A stretch of 60,691 nucleotides of DNA from Chloroflexota bacterium (GTDB lineage: Bacteria > Chloroflexota > UBA11872), in the NCBI GenBank assembly GCA_022826485.1, contig JAJDUU010000052.1, positions 10,001 through 70,691 of the forward strand, in the 5' to 3' direction. Shown in pieces: positions 1 through 7,968 of this stretch. The stretch's first letter is position 1. Every line of letters begins with the position of its first letter. The notes under the pieces are model-generated. The model had not been told where the DNA came from. It worked only from the letters and a program-made list of their open reading frames with translations, and searched no databases. Made by a program: the position numbers and the translations under genes.

Positions 1-343
1 CGCGCGCCAGCCTTTCGAACGCATCCACGTCGAGCCCGATGATGCGCTCCTCGCCATGGACCACGATCGGCCGCCGCACCACCACGTTGTTTTCGTCCAT
101 GATTCGCAGCGCCGACTCGTCATCCAGGTCCTGGTGCGCGATGCCCAGCTTTCGAAAGGCCGGACTGCGCGGATTGACAAACGAGGCTGCCGCACCGCTG
201 CCGACGATATCGGCCAGCTCCTCTGGCGTCAGCGGACGTCGGGCGTAATCACGCGGCTCGTACTCGACGCCGGCTCGGTCCAAGGCCGCACGGGCCTTGC
301 GACAGCTGTCTCAGGTACTGCGGAAATAAAACCGCGTCGTCAT
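1..343 (-). CDS. ArsC/Spx-like thioredoxin-fold protein, candidate selenoprotein (3' end outside window)
   Basis: Reading leftward from the ATG at 343, the frame begins MTTRFYFRST, meets TGA at 313-311, then continues DSCRKARAAL with no further stop to the window edge. Past the TGA the protein has the ArsC/Spx family pattern: SCRKA after the first strand, a 'SPAFRKLGI' segment, and 'VVRRPIVV' near the C terminus. Family members have CxxC here (Spx: C-x-x-C-R-K-A), so the TGA stands exactly at the first redox Cys, giving UxxC. A perfect 7-bp hairpin with G as second loop base follows 18 nt after the TGA. The start overlaps the stop of the upstream dehydrogenase (ATGA, 343-340), which supports this frame. 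Likely role: thiol/selenol redox or arsenate-reductase-like chemistry; substrate unknown. Alternatives are a nonsense-mutated pseudogene or a base-call error. No sel genes are in the window. Confidence 0.72.
281..313 (-). promoter_or_regulatory. Candidate bacterial SECIS element downstream of in-frame UGA
   Basis: On the minus strand the UGA (313-311) is followed by the 10-nt palindrome GACAGCTGTC and then by the hairpin CAAGGCC-CGTGC-GGCCTTG. The arms are 299-293 and 287-281 and the loop is 292-288. The 7-bp stem is perfect. The loop starts 18 nt after the UGA and its second base is G. Known bacterial SECIS elements have an apical loop roughly 16-37 nt past the UGA with a G among the first two loop bases, so this fits. 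SelB binding is inferred. Confidence 0.6.
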
Positions 344-1428
344 GTCGCCTCCCCCTCGGACGAGTCCGTCCAATCGAGAACGATGGCCAGCCAACCGGCC
401 GGTCCTTGCTCGATCAGGGCGTACATTTCCGCGGCCCCGGCATAGGGCACGCGGTGTGAAATGAGATGGTCGGTGCGCAGATCGCCGCGCGCCATCAGCT
501 CGATCACGTATTCCCGATTGCGTGGGCGCGGCCATTGAAACTTGTGATACGGCTCGTGCGGGTAGAACGCCTGATAGGTGCCGAAGATCGTGAGCTCGCG
601 CCGCAGCAAGTCGACCTGCAACTCGATGCCCACGGTGCCGGGAGCACTGCCGGTCACGGCAATGACGCCCCCGTTGTCGGCGGCGCGGATGCAGTCGGGC
701 AGCACCTGCGGCGTGCGCGTGGCCATAAAGACCGCGCGCGCGCCGGCGCCATATGAGACGTCCTGGATAGCCGCCACCGCATCATCGCGCCCGGCATTGA
801 CGGCATGGGTGGCGCCGCTCTCGACGGCGGTTGCCAATCGCCGATCGTCTAGGTCCACCGCCACGACGGGATAGGCGCCCGCCATGCGGGCGAACTGCAC
901 GATGAGCTGCCCCACCACGCCGACCCCGAACACCGCCACGGCGTCGCCGATCGAAGGCTGGGCTCGCCGCACGGCATGCAGCGCGACGTCGGCGAGCGAC
1001 ACAAACGTGGCCGCGTCATCGGAGACCGCGTCAGGCAGCAATTGCGGAATCTCGAGCCTTGTCATTGGCCGGTCGTCCGGCGGGATCAAGGCCAGGCTGA
1101 CATGCTGCAGCGACGCCACGATCCGATCGCCCGCGGCGAATCCGGCGGTCTCGTCGCCGGCCTCAACCACGCGCCCGACCCACGAGTAGCCCGGACGCAG
1201 GGCGTCAGGCGCCTCGGTCAGACCGGCGGCTCGATGGTCGCCCTCGAGCAGGTTCTGCTCCGTGCCGGCGCTAATCAGCGTGCGGGTGGCCTCGGCGAGA
1301 AGCTGCGACGGCCCGGCAGCGGCGACGGGCCTTTCGGCAACCCGCACCTCACTGGGCGACGGAAACTCGATCTGGCGAGCAGTGCGCGGCAAGAGTTCAG
1401 CCAGTTGAAAGCGTGCGCGGGCAAGCAT
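340..1428 (-). CDS. MDR-superfamily (zinc-type alcohol dehydrogenase-like) oxidoreductase
   Basis: A 362-residue medium-chain dehydrogenase/reductase. It has an N-terminal GroES-like domain, a Rossmann dinucleotide-binding motif (FGVGVVG, residues 167-173) followed by an acidic residue at the end of strand 2 (VAVDLD), and a C-terminal substrate region. In place of the usual zinc-ligand CGSD stretch it has LISAGTE (about 51-57), as in the BchC/threonine-dehydrogenase-like MDR subgroup, so zinc catalysis at that site is doubtful. I chose the ATG at 1428, which has a weak AGGTG upstream, over a TTG at 1473. The stop overlaps the ATG of the ArsC-like gene by four bases, so the two are probably co-translated. 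The substrate cannot be read from the sequence. Confidence 0.85.
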   Translation of the reverse strand: MLARARFQLAELLPRTARQIEFPSPSEVRVAERPVAAAGPSQLLAEATRTLISAGTEQNLLEGDHRAAGLTEAPDALRPGYSWVGRVVEAGDETAGFAAGDRIVASLQHVSLALIPPDDRPMTRLEIPQLLPDAVSDDAATFVSLADVALHAVRRAQPSIGDAVAVFGVGVVGQLIVQFARMAGAYPVVAVDLDDRRLATAVESGATHAVNAGRDDAVAAIQDVSYGAGARAVFMATRTPQVLPDCIRAADNGGVIAVTGSAPGTVGIELQVDLLRRELTIFGTYQAFYPHEPYHKFQWPRPRNREYVIELMARGDLRTDHLISHRVPYAGAAEMYALIEQGPAGWLAIVLDWTDSSEGEAT

Positions 1429-1558
1429 GCCGCACCTATGGCGCCCTGTCAGGCATGTTGCTGCGCGGAACAACCAAAACTCGCAGCCACGGATTGCCCG
1501 TGCTCACCGGCAGCTTGCTCGCGTGCGCTGCGGTCGCATCGCCCGTGAGATGACGCGT

Positions 1559-2371
1559 TCAGGATCGGGGCTTGACGGCAACCGCCTCACCAAAGGCAAG
1601 CGCCCCGACGGCGCCCGCGTGGTCCTTCCACTCGTCGTGCTCGGCACGCCATAGATCGAACTGCTCCTGCGTGGCAATCCCGTGGTTCGTCGCCGCCGCG
1701 ATCACGTCCTTCGAGAAGAACCAGTCGCCGATGAAGGCGTGCAGAAAGGCCACGTCCGCGGGCGCGCTGAAGATGTCGAAGGAAGCGGTGGCAGTGATAT
1801 CGGAAAACCCGGCCTCGATGAGCTTTTGCTTCAGCTCCTTGCCCATCTGCGGATGACCGCCGTTTGCTCGAAGCAGGTTGGCGAACGTCGCCCACTCCTC
1901 CGCGGTGTTCTCGGTGCTGGGCTCGAGGAACGAGGAGTCGACGATGCACTCGCGGCTGGAAATGATGCCACCAGGCTTCAAGACTCGCTTCACCTCCGAC
2001 AGCGTTCCGAGCGTGTCCGGGACGTGCATCAGCACCGCGTGGCAGTGGGCGGCGTCGAACGAGTTGTCATCGAATGGCAGATCGGTCACGTCGCCGACGT
2101 GGAACGTCGCGTTGTGGTGACCGCCGGCTTCCGCCGCTGCTCGCGCCAGGTTGATCTGTGACTCCTCGATGTCGATGCCGTGGACTTCTCCCGGATCCAC
2201 CGCTTGGGCCAGACCGACCGTGATGGTTCCAGGTCCGCAGCCAAAGTCGAGGACGCGCATGCCGGGCTTGAGCAGCGGCATGAGGTGTGCGGCATGGGAA
2301 TCCGCGCTGCGCCGATCGAGCATCTGCCGAAATTCCTCGCCATAGCCCATCGTGTAGGTGGATTCGGTCAT
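1559..2371 (-). CDS. Class I SAM-dependent methyltransferase
   Basis: A 270-residue protein with the methyltransferase-11/UbiE-type fold. Motif I is LDFGCGPG (about 41-48), the acidic end of strand 2 is HGIDIEE, motif II lies around GDVTDLPFDD, and post-motif is LKPGG. The C-terminal 80 residues form a helical lid typical of small-molecule methyltransferases. The ATG at 2371 has a good ribosome site (AAGGGAG, 7 nt spacing); an upstream in-frame start at 2428 lacks one. It stands alone, with 108 nt to the permease gene upstream and 130 nt to the dehydrogenase downstream. The substrate is unknown; UbiE-like specificity is only one possibility. Confidence 0.85.
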   Translation of the reverse strand: MTESTYTMGYGEEFRQMLDRRSADSHAAHLMPLLKPGMRVLDFGCGPGTITVGLAQAVDPGEVHGIDIEESQINLARAAAEAGGHHNATFHVGDVTDLPFDDNSFDAAHCHAVLMHVPDTLGTLSEVKRVLKPGGIISSRECIVDSSFLEPSTENTAEEWATFANLLRANGGHPQMGKELKQKLIEAGFSDITATASFDIFSAPADVAFLHAFIGDWFFSKDVIAAATNHGIATQEQFDLWRAEHDEWKDHAGAVGALAFGEAVAVKPRS

Positions 2372-2479
2372 ATCGCCGCTCCCTTCAAGGTTTGGCTGCT
2401 CACTGCCCGGAGTTTCGCCACGAAGCAATCACCGCAGAAACTGCGCCAGCCCGCGCACACCGCGGCTCCAGGCAAATGG

Positions 2480-4216
2480 CTAGGCCGTCCGCCCGACGCG
2501 CACGGTAATGATGTCGACGCCGTGATATTTCTGGTGCTGCACCGACGTGGCGTAGTGCCAGAGTAGGCGGAACGAGACTTCGCGTTCATCCGGCACGAGG
2601 GGCGATTCGTTCAGGTAGGCCAAGCGGTCTTCCATGTTCTCGCCCTCCAACGCCGTCACGAACTCCATCTCCACCGCCTGGCCCTCCGCGCGCGCGGAGA
2701 CGGCAAGGGTCCGCGCGGCGCCGCCAGCGTCTTGATTCCCCTGGAGCAGGATTGCCAGCGTCTCTTCACCTGCCGAAGCCAGCCGGTCCGCCGATGGTTC
2801 GTTCCAGCCACGCTTGGACGCGAATTCGCGCAGGAATTCGTCGATCCGCGGAAGGGCGGCCATGTCGAGAGCTACCCGCAGCCGACGGCGTCGGGGGCTG
2901 GTCAATTCCATGAACAGCATCATGATGATGGCGGCGAGAGCGCCCGACGTCATGCCGTTGCTGAGGAATTCGCCGAGGAACCCGTCGCCCAACTGATCGG
3001 CGAAGATCACCCGGTTCTGGAAGCCCACGCCTATCCAAAACGACAACCCGGCGATGGCGGCGGTGCGGTGGTCCACACCGTCCTGGACGATGATCTTCAT
3101 CCCCTGCACGAACAAGACCCCAATGAGAACGGTGATGTAGGCCGCCACCACGGGACCCGGAATGGCGATCAATATGGCCGCAACCTTGGGAAAGAAGGCG
3201 AGGATGATGAAGATGACGCCGATCGCAACTCCGACACGTCGGGCGGCAATTCCCGTGACGCCCGATAGCGGCACGCTGCTCGAGTAGGTGGTGTTGGGCA
3301 GCGTGCCCGCGAGCCCGGATAGCAGATTGCCCATGCCGTCAGCGTTGAGGGCGCCCTGCACGAGCCGGAAATCGGTGGCGCGCGGCTTGCGGCGAGACAC
3401 CTGCTGGATGGCCACGCTGTCGCCGATCGTCTCAATCGCCCCGACGATGGTGACCACGATGAACGCCGGCAGCAGCGCCCAGAATTCAACCCCCGGGGTC
3501 AGATCAAATCCCGGCCAACCGTCCAACGGAATTCCAACCCACGGCGCATCGAGCACCGGCTGCGCGTCGTAGAGGCCAAACGGCGCGGCGACGACGCAGC
3601 CGACGATGATGCCTATGAGCGGTGACCACAGCCGCCAAGCTGGCGACGCCCGCAAAACGAGGGCGGCCACGGTACCCAGCGTGGCAATCGCCGCGATCGG
3701 CGCCGCAGCCGACGCGGCGCCCTCGGGGACTTGTGTCAGCGTGTCGAAGACGATCGGCATAACCGTAACCGCAATCAGCATGATCACCGTGCCGCTGACA
3801 ACCGGCGTGAAAATGCGTCGTAACAGCGGGAGTCGCGCGGCGAGCAAGAACTGAAACAGCGCGGAGACCACGACGAGGCTCGCCATCGTTGACGGACCGC
3901 CATTCACCAGCGCCGTGACGCAGACGGCGATGAAGGCCCCCGACGTTCCCATGAAGAGCACGTGCCCGGCGCCGAACCGCCCAACGCGGACCGCCTGGAG
4001 AATGGTGGTGGCGCCGCTGATCAGCAGCGCCGCGAATATGGCCCACGACAGGTAGCCGGCGGACTGGTCGGCAATCTGAACCACGATGGCGACGGTCAGA
4101 ACGACCGGCGCCAGCATGATCATGGCGGCCTGAAAGCCGGCGCCACCGGCTAGCAACCATGGAGGGCGCTCATCCGGTTCGTAGCGGATATTGTCGTTCG
4201 GCTGTGCCTCAGCCAT
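2480..4216 (-). CDS. NCS2-family uracil/xanthine permease with C-terminal cytoplasmic domain
   Basis: A 578-residue protein. Residues about 15-440 form a polytopic nucleobase:cation symporter-2 transporter, with many hydrophobic helices and the family-type stretches around AIETIGDS and the NTTYSSSVPLSGVTGI segment that NCS2 permeases have near the substrate site. It probably imports xanthine, uracil or a related base with a proton or sodium ion. Unlike the usual 420-460 residue permease it carries about 125 extra soluble residues (450-578), including an EET motif in a helix and an ending of alternating hydrophobic residues. This tail faintly resembles the RsbW/GHKL ATPase fold without the catalytic Asn; that resemblance is my inference. 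The ATG at 4216 is preceded by CGAGG. It is monocistronic as far as can be seen. Confidence 0.85.
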   Translation of the reverse strand: MAEAQPNDNIRYEPDERPPWLLAGGAGFQAAMIMLAPVVLTVAIVVQIADQSAGYLSWAIFAALLISGATTILQAVRVGRFGAGHVLFMGTSGAFIAVCVTALVNGGPSTMASLVVVSALFQFLLAARLPLLRRIFTPVVSGTVIMLIAVTVMPIVFDTLTQVPEGAASAAAPIAAIATLGTVAALVLRASPAWRLWSPLIGIIVGCVVAAPFGLYDAQPVLDAPWVGIPLDGWPGFDLTPGVEFWALLPAFIVVTIVGAIETIGDSVAIQQVSRRKPRATDFRLVQGALNADGMGNLLSGLAGTLPNTTYSSSVPLSGVTGIAARRVGVAIGVIFIILAFFPKVAAILIAIPGPVVAAYITVLIGVLFVQGMKIIVQDGVDHRTAAIAGLSFWIGVGFQNRVIFADQLGDGFLGEFLSNGMTSGALAAIIMMLFMELTSPRRRRLRVALDMAALPRIDEFLREFASKRGWNEPSADRLASAGEETLAILLQGNQDAGGAARTLAVSARAEGQAVEMEFVTALEGENMEDRLAYLNESPLVPDEREVSFRLLWHYATSVQHQKYHGVDIITVRVGRTA

Positions 4217-4454
4217 CAGGGCCTCGCGGCTCAGGTCGGCGGTGCTGCATGTATCGCCATCCCAATTGCTCAGTCGGATACCGGCAAGGGCATCCTGACC
4301 AACGGCAAATTTCCCTCATTCAAGGTCCGAGATTTTAGAATAGCTTGCAACCGGCAATTGCGTCGCTTCGAGGCACAGGCCCGATCCGATCTCGACCGAT
4401 CTGCGCCCGACTCCAGCGCCCGCCAGTCGGGGTGACCAGCAGGCGCCGAACGGG

Positions 4455-6560
4455 CTAGCGGCTGTAGCCGGAGGGGGTTTCCGGCGGGGCCTCCGAGTAG
4501 GCCCGCTCCGCCATGCGCTCCAGCAGGAAGCGGAAGTCCCGGTAGGCGTCCAAGCCGCCCAGCGGACCGGCCAGCGCTCCCAGCTCTTCCTGCAGAATGG
4601 CAAGGTCGGTGGAGACACCGGCGGGGCCATCGTCGGCGCCTCGCGGCAGGCTGCTGTAGCGGTCGGCGGACAGCGCCACGATGGCCCCAAGTCCCAGCAG
4701 GGGGTCACTTCCAAAGCTGGCGTTGCCGCGTCCCGTCACCTCGACCTGCTGGCTGCGCGACTGGCCCGTGTCCGGCACCACCCAGCGCAGCTCGACTTTG
4801 CCCAGCTTGAGGTCGTCGCCGCCGCGCACGCCGTCGTGCAGCTCCACCTCGTAGAACACCGTCGTCGCCGTGCCCGAGGGCAACTCCGCAAACTCCTTGC
4901 GGTCCTCCGCGAAGCTCGCGTCCGACGTCACCCGGTTCTCATACCCGATGATCCGCCAGGACTTCACCACGTCGGGATCCCACGTCACCTGCGCCCGCGT
5001 CTGGTCGGCGAACGGCGTGGACAGCGCCAGCCAGTTGTCGCGGCTGAACGTGCGCCGCGCCTGGTCGGTGTCATCGAGATACCGGTACCAGCCGTTACCG
5101 TGCTGCGCCAGCTGCTCCAACAACACGTCGTTGTAGTTGTTGATGCCCACCCCGACGGTGATCAGCCGCAGCGGATTGCCGGCGTCCCGGTCGTAGGCCG
5201 ACTCCAGGATCGCGAACGGGTTGGTGGCGTCCACATTGGCCACGCCGTCCGACATCAGGATCACGTAGTTATGGGCGTCGGGGCGTTCCAGCCGCGCCTC
5301 GTGCGCCAGCCGCACCCCCAGGTTCAACCCCGCCTGCACATTGGTGCTGCCATGCGGGGCCAGCTCTGAAATGGACGAGGCCACCGACGGGTCGTCCGGC
5401 CCCTGATGCTCAACCGTCAGGTGATGGATCACGTCGGTGGTGAAGTGCACCACCGCCACTCGGTCCTGCGGGCGCAGGCTCTGGCGAATGGCCTCCGCCG
5501 CGGCGCGGGCGATGTCCACCCGGTTGCCGTCGCCCATCGAGCCCGAGGCGTCCAGCACCAACGTGACGTTGAGCGGGCGGTCGTCCGCCACCTCCGCCGC
5601 CTGGAACCCGAGCCGGACCAGATGCTTACGCTCGTCCAGCGGATGCGCGACCAGATCGCTCGTGATCGCAAAGCCCCAGTCGTCCGCGGGCTGGGCGTAC
5701 TGGTAGTCGAACGCGTTGATCCACTCTTCGGCCCGCACCGAGTCCGGCTCGATGTCGTAGCCCTGCCGCGCCCAGGTGAGCGCGAGCTGATACGACGTGC
5801 GGTCGGTGTCCAGGCTGAAAGTCGAGACCACGTCGTCGGCCGTGGCGACCACGGGCTGCCGCCGGTTGTCCTGGAAGGTGGTGTCAGCCGGTCGGGCAGC
5901 GGAGGGAGGAGCGGCCTCGGCGGCCGCCGCAGGCGCTGCCGTGGCGGCAGCGGACGCCGACGGCGCAACTTCCCTGATCACTTCCACTTCCTTGGTCACA
6001 ACCTTCTCGACCGGAGCCTCGACAGTCTTCTCCACGACCTTTTCGACCACGACCTCCTTGATCACCTCCTGCGTCACGACTCTCTCGACCGGGACTTCCT
6101 TGATGACCTCTCGAGTCACGACCTTCTCGACGACGGCCTCGACCGGAACCTCCTTGATCACCTCTCTCGTCACGACCGTCTCGACCGGCACCTCCTTGAT
6201 GACCTCCACGGTCACGATCTTCTCGACGGCCATCCCGCTGGTCGCCACCTGAGCCTCCGCCACTGCCATGGCTTCTTCGGCGACAGAGGACTCTTGCCCA
6301 AGGTTTCCGGCCACTAGGATCGCCGAGGCCGCGACGGCGACCGCACCGCCGGTGACCATGACGGGCAGCCAGTTCTGCTTGGCGGCCGCCAGGATCTTGC
6401 GGCGAATGCGCGTGACGGGATTGGGCGCCGGATGCGGTTCGAGCCGATCCTCCAGCGATTCCCAGAGATTCGTTGGCGCGCGCAGGTCGTCGGCTTCCGC
6501 CGCGAAATGCCGGCGCAGCGTGCCTTCCATGTCTTGATCTGGCGAGTAGTTACTGGCCAT
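4455..6560 (-). CDS. Membrane-anchored von Willebrand factor A (YfbK-like) protein, coupled to ECF sigma factor
   Basis: A 701-residue protein. Residues 1-63 are a soluble N terminus like that of membrane anti-sigma factors, about 64-86 form one transmembrane helix, 112-199 form a charged V-E-K-V / E-V-I-K-E-V-P-V-E repeat, and 200-225 are an Ala/Pro linker. A VWA N-terminal domain follows (VSTFSLDTDRTSY, 245-257), then the VWA domain with an intact MIDAS motif (DASGSMG, 337-343; T and D ligands in GSTNVQAG and ILMSDGVAN), and a YfbK-type C-terminal domain. The gene starts inside the sigma-factor gene (11-nt overlap), so synthesis is coupled. By position it is probably the membrane partner or regulator of that sigma factor, with the VWA domain outside the membrane. 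The anti-sigma role is inferred; the VWA assignment is firm. Confidence 0.85.
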   Translation of the reverse strand: MASNYSPDQDMEGTLRRHFAAEADDLRAPTNLWESLEDRLEPHPAPNPVTRIRRKILAAAKQNWLPVMVTGGAVAVAASAILVAGNLGQESSVAEEAMAVAEAQVATSGMAVEKIVTVEVIKEVPVETVVTREVIKEVPVEAVVEKVVTREVIKEVPVERVVTQEVIKEVVVEKVVEKTVEAPVEKVVTKEVEVIREVAPSASAAATAAPAAAAEAAPPSAARPADTTFQDNRRQPVVATADDVVSTFSLDTDRTSYQLALTWARQGYDIEPDSVRAEEWINAFDYQYAQPADDWGFAITSDLVAHPLDERKHLVRLGFQAAEVADDRPLNVTLVLDASGSMGDGNRVDIARAAAEAIRQSLRPQDRVAVVHFTTDVIHHLTVEHQGPDDPSVASSISELAPHGSTNVQAGLNLGVRLAHEARLERPDAHNYVILMSDGVANVDATNPFAILESAYDRDAGNPLRLITVGVGINNYNDVLLEQLAQHGNGWYRYLDDTDQARRTFSRDNWLALSTPFADQTRAQVTWDPDVVKSWRIIGYENRVTSDASFAEDRKEFAELPSGTATTVFYEVELHDGVRGGDDLKLGKVELRWVVPDTGQSRSQQVEVTGRGNASFGSDPLLGLGAIVALSADRYSSLPRGADDGPAGVSTDLAILQEELGALAGPLGGLDAYRDFRFLLERMAERAYSEAPPETPSGYSR
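5964..6227 (-). repeat. Coding tandem repeat for the REVIKEVPVE spacer in the VWA protein
   Basis: About 264 nt encode residues 112-199 as imperfect repeats of the units E-V-I-K-E-V-P-V-E and V-V-E-K-V-V. They separate the transmembrane helix from the VWA region. Copies differ mainly at third positions. A closely similar run is present at DNA level in the ABC binding-protein gene at 16300-16494. Confidence 0.8.
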
Positions 6561-7107
6561 GGCCGTGAACCTCTCTGGCGCCGCCCGTTGCTAGCTGGTC
6601 TCGGAGATGCCCGAGCGCGCGGTGCAGCCTGGATTTCACCGTGCCCTCCCGCACGCCGATGGCTTGGGCCAGCTGGGGAACGGTGAGTTCCGCGAAATAG
6701 CGCAAGACCACGACTTGCCGGTGATCCGGATTGAGGAGGTCCAGGGCTTGTCGGATCGCCACCCGGTCGTGGTGCGCCTCGATCTCCTCCGCCGGCTGAG
6801 AGTCGTCGTCCGATTCACTCTCGTACTCAAGGGAAACCGTGGAAACCACGCGCCGTCTGCGCTGGGACACGACGGTGTTCACGAGAATGCGTATCAACCA
6901 GGGTTTGACCGGGCGGTCACTGTGGAAGCCTTGAATCCCACGCCAGGCGGAGAGAAAGGCGTCTTGCACGTGTTCCTCGGCCTGCGCCCGATTCCCAGTC
7001 ATGAGGACTGCCGTGCCGAAGAGAACGTCCTGGTAACGCTCCACCAGGTGGCGGAAGGCTTCGCGCTCGCCGTCCTGACAGCGCAGGACCGCTTGCTCAT
7101 CGGTCAT
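6550..7107 (-). CDS. RNA polymerase sigma factor, ECF/RpoE family
   Basis: A 185-residue sigma-70-family factor with region 2 (residues about 5-80; RYQDVLFGTAVLMTGN, AEEHVQDAFLSAWRG) and region 4 (about 110-170; LNPDHRQVVVLRYFAELT, then VREGTVKSRLHRALGHLRDQL, a helix-turn-helix). Region 3 is absent, as usual for ECF factors; an acidic linker (ESESDDDSQPAEEIE) joins the two. The ATG at 7107 has AGGG 8 nt upstream. The VWA/anti-sigma-like gene overlaps its last 11 nt. Together they look like a surface-signal module. A GGAAC motif upstream suggests autoregulation. Confidence 0.92.
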   Translation of the reverse strand: MTDEQAVLRCQDGEREAFRHLVERYQDVLFGTAVLMTGNRAQAEEHVQDAFLSAWRGIQGFHSDRPVKPWLIRILVNTVVSQRRRRVVSTVSLEYESESDDDSQPAEEIEAHHDRVAIRQALDLLNPDHRQVVVLRYFAELTVPQLAQAIGVREGTVKSRLHRALGHLRDQLATGGAREVHGHGQ

Positions 7108-7150
7108 ATGCCGCCCTCATGGCCCTATTCCGGTGGGGTTTCACTAGACA

Positions 7151-7177
7151 CTACGCGCGTTGGGGCCGAATCGTTCC
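7151..7177 (-). promoter_or_regulatory. Possible ECF-type (autoregulatory) promoter
   Basis: On the minus strand GGAAC (7177-7173) is followed after about 16-17 nt by GCGTAGT, resembling the GGAAC / CGT pair recognised by many ECF sigma factors. Transcription would start about 40 nt before the sigma-factor ATG. It rests on one short motif pair, so it is a suggestion only. The rest of the 296-nt divergent gap (7108-7403) shows nothing I can name. Confidence 0.3.
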
Positions 7178-7403
7178 ATCCCGGCGAGCATTTTCTTTGC
7201 TCACCTCCACTTGAGATGCGAGCGTACGCCTTGGCATGCCGTCGCTGCGTCTACCGCTCGTGTGGCTCCGTTCGATGAGGTCGCAGGTTCCGGCGCTTCG
7301 GTCTCACGCGTGTCAAAGGCGACGACCTGAATTGGGCAGCACGGATTTCAGCATCATTCGATACATAATTCGGTTCAAATCGCCTTCCGAAAGAGGGTCC
7401 GAC

Positions 7404-7601
7404 GTGCGAACGACACTCAATCTCGATGAGCGCCTGTTGAGCGACGCCCAACGCCTCACCGGCATCGAGGGGCGAACGGCGCTTGTCAGAGAAGGCCTGC
7501 GCGCACTGATTGAACGGGAGAGCGCCCGGCGGCTCGCGAGGTTGCACGGAAGTGAGCCTCAGCTCCAGACCATCCCGCGCCGCAGGACAGCGTCTGGATG
7601 A
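7404..7601 (+). CDS. vapB: VapB-type antitoxin (type II toxin-antitoxin)
   Basis: A 65-residue protein beginning MRTTLNLDERLLSDAQ, the ribbon-helix-helix N terminus shared by VapB antitoxins, followed by a basic, disordered-looking C terminus (RRLARLHGSEP) of the kind that wraps the toxin. I chose the GTG at 7404 because AAGAGGG lies 6 nt upstream and the family begins exactly here. Its TGA overlaps the toxin ATG (ATGA, 7598-7601). It should bind VapC and repress its own promoter; the repressor function is family knowledge, not visible here. Its partner toxin is frameshifted. Confidence 0.82.
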   Translation: MRTTLNLDERLLSDAQRLTGIEGRTALVREGLRALIERESARRLARLHGSEPQLQTIPRRRTASG

Positions 7602-7968
7602 CGCTGGTCGACACCTCGACCTGGGTGACCATTTTCGCGGTGCCGAGGCTCGCCTGGCGCCACTGCTAATCGACAACCAGGTGCTCGCGCATCCCATGGT
7701 CATCGGTGAGCTGGCTTGCGGCAGCCTTGGCAATCGGGACGAGGTGCTCAGCCTGCTGAGCGGATTGCCTCAAGCACCGGTCGCGGCCGATCAGGAAGTG
7801 CTGGCGTTGATTGAGGACCATTCACTCATGGGCCGCGGGATCGGCTACATCGACGCGCACCTGCTGGCCGCCACTGCTTTGGCCAGCCCATGCTCGCTAT
7901 GGACGAGCGACCGGCGCCTGGGAGACATCGCCGCGGAGCTTGGTTTGGCGCATCAGGCGCCCGGCTAA
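7598..7968 (+). pseudogene. vapC: VapC-type PIN-domain toxin, frameshifted near its N terminus
   Basis: The toxin starts at the ATG overlapping the vapB stop and reads MTLVDTSTWV, the PIN-domain opening with its first catalytic Asp. At about 7625-7628 the frame is lost and runs to TAA at 7667-7669. From there the neighbouring frame reads DHFRGAEARLAP and continues to 7968 with the remaining PIN acids: E in VIGELACG, D in GYIDAHLL, D in TSDRRLGD. Inserting one base after GTG would restore the canonical LVDTSTWVDHFRG. So one base is missing, by mutation or base-call error in a G-rich context. If real, the RNase toxin is dead and the antitoxin is an orphan. The last four bases overlap the convergent EEP gene. 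Confidence 0.78.

Noticed and set aside
7598-7669. Programmed ribosomal frameshifting in vapC
   Set aside because: No slippery heptamer (such as A-rich or X-XXY-YYZ) or stimulatory hairpin was seen at 7620-7630; a single-base loss is simpler.
7510-7968. An intact toxin gene beginning at 7510
   Set aside because: The extension overlaps vapB in another frame and lacks the PIN opening; that opening is in the frame starting at 7598, so a frameshift explains the data better.
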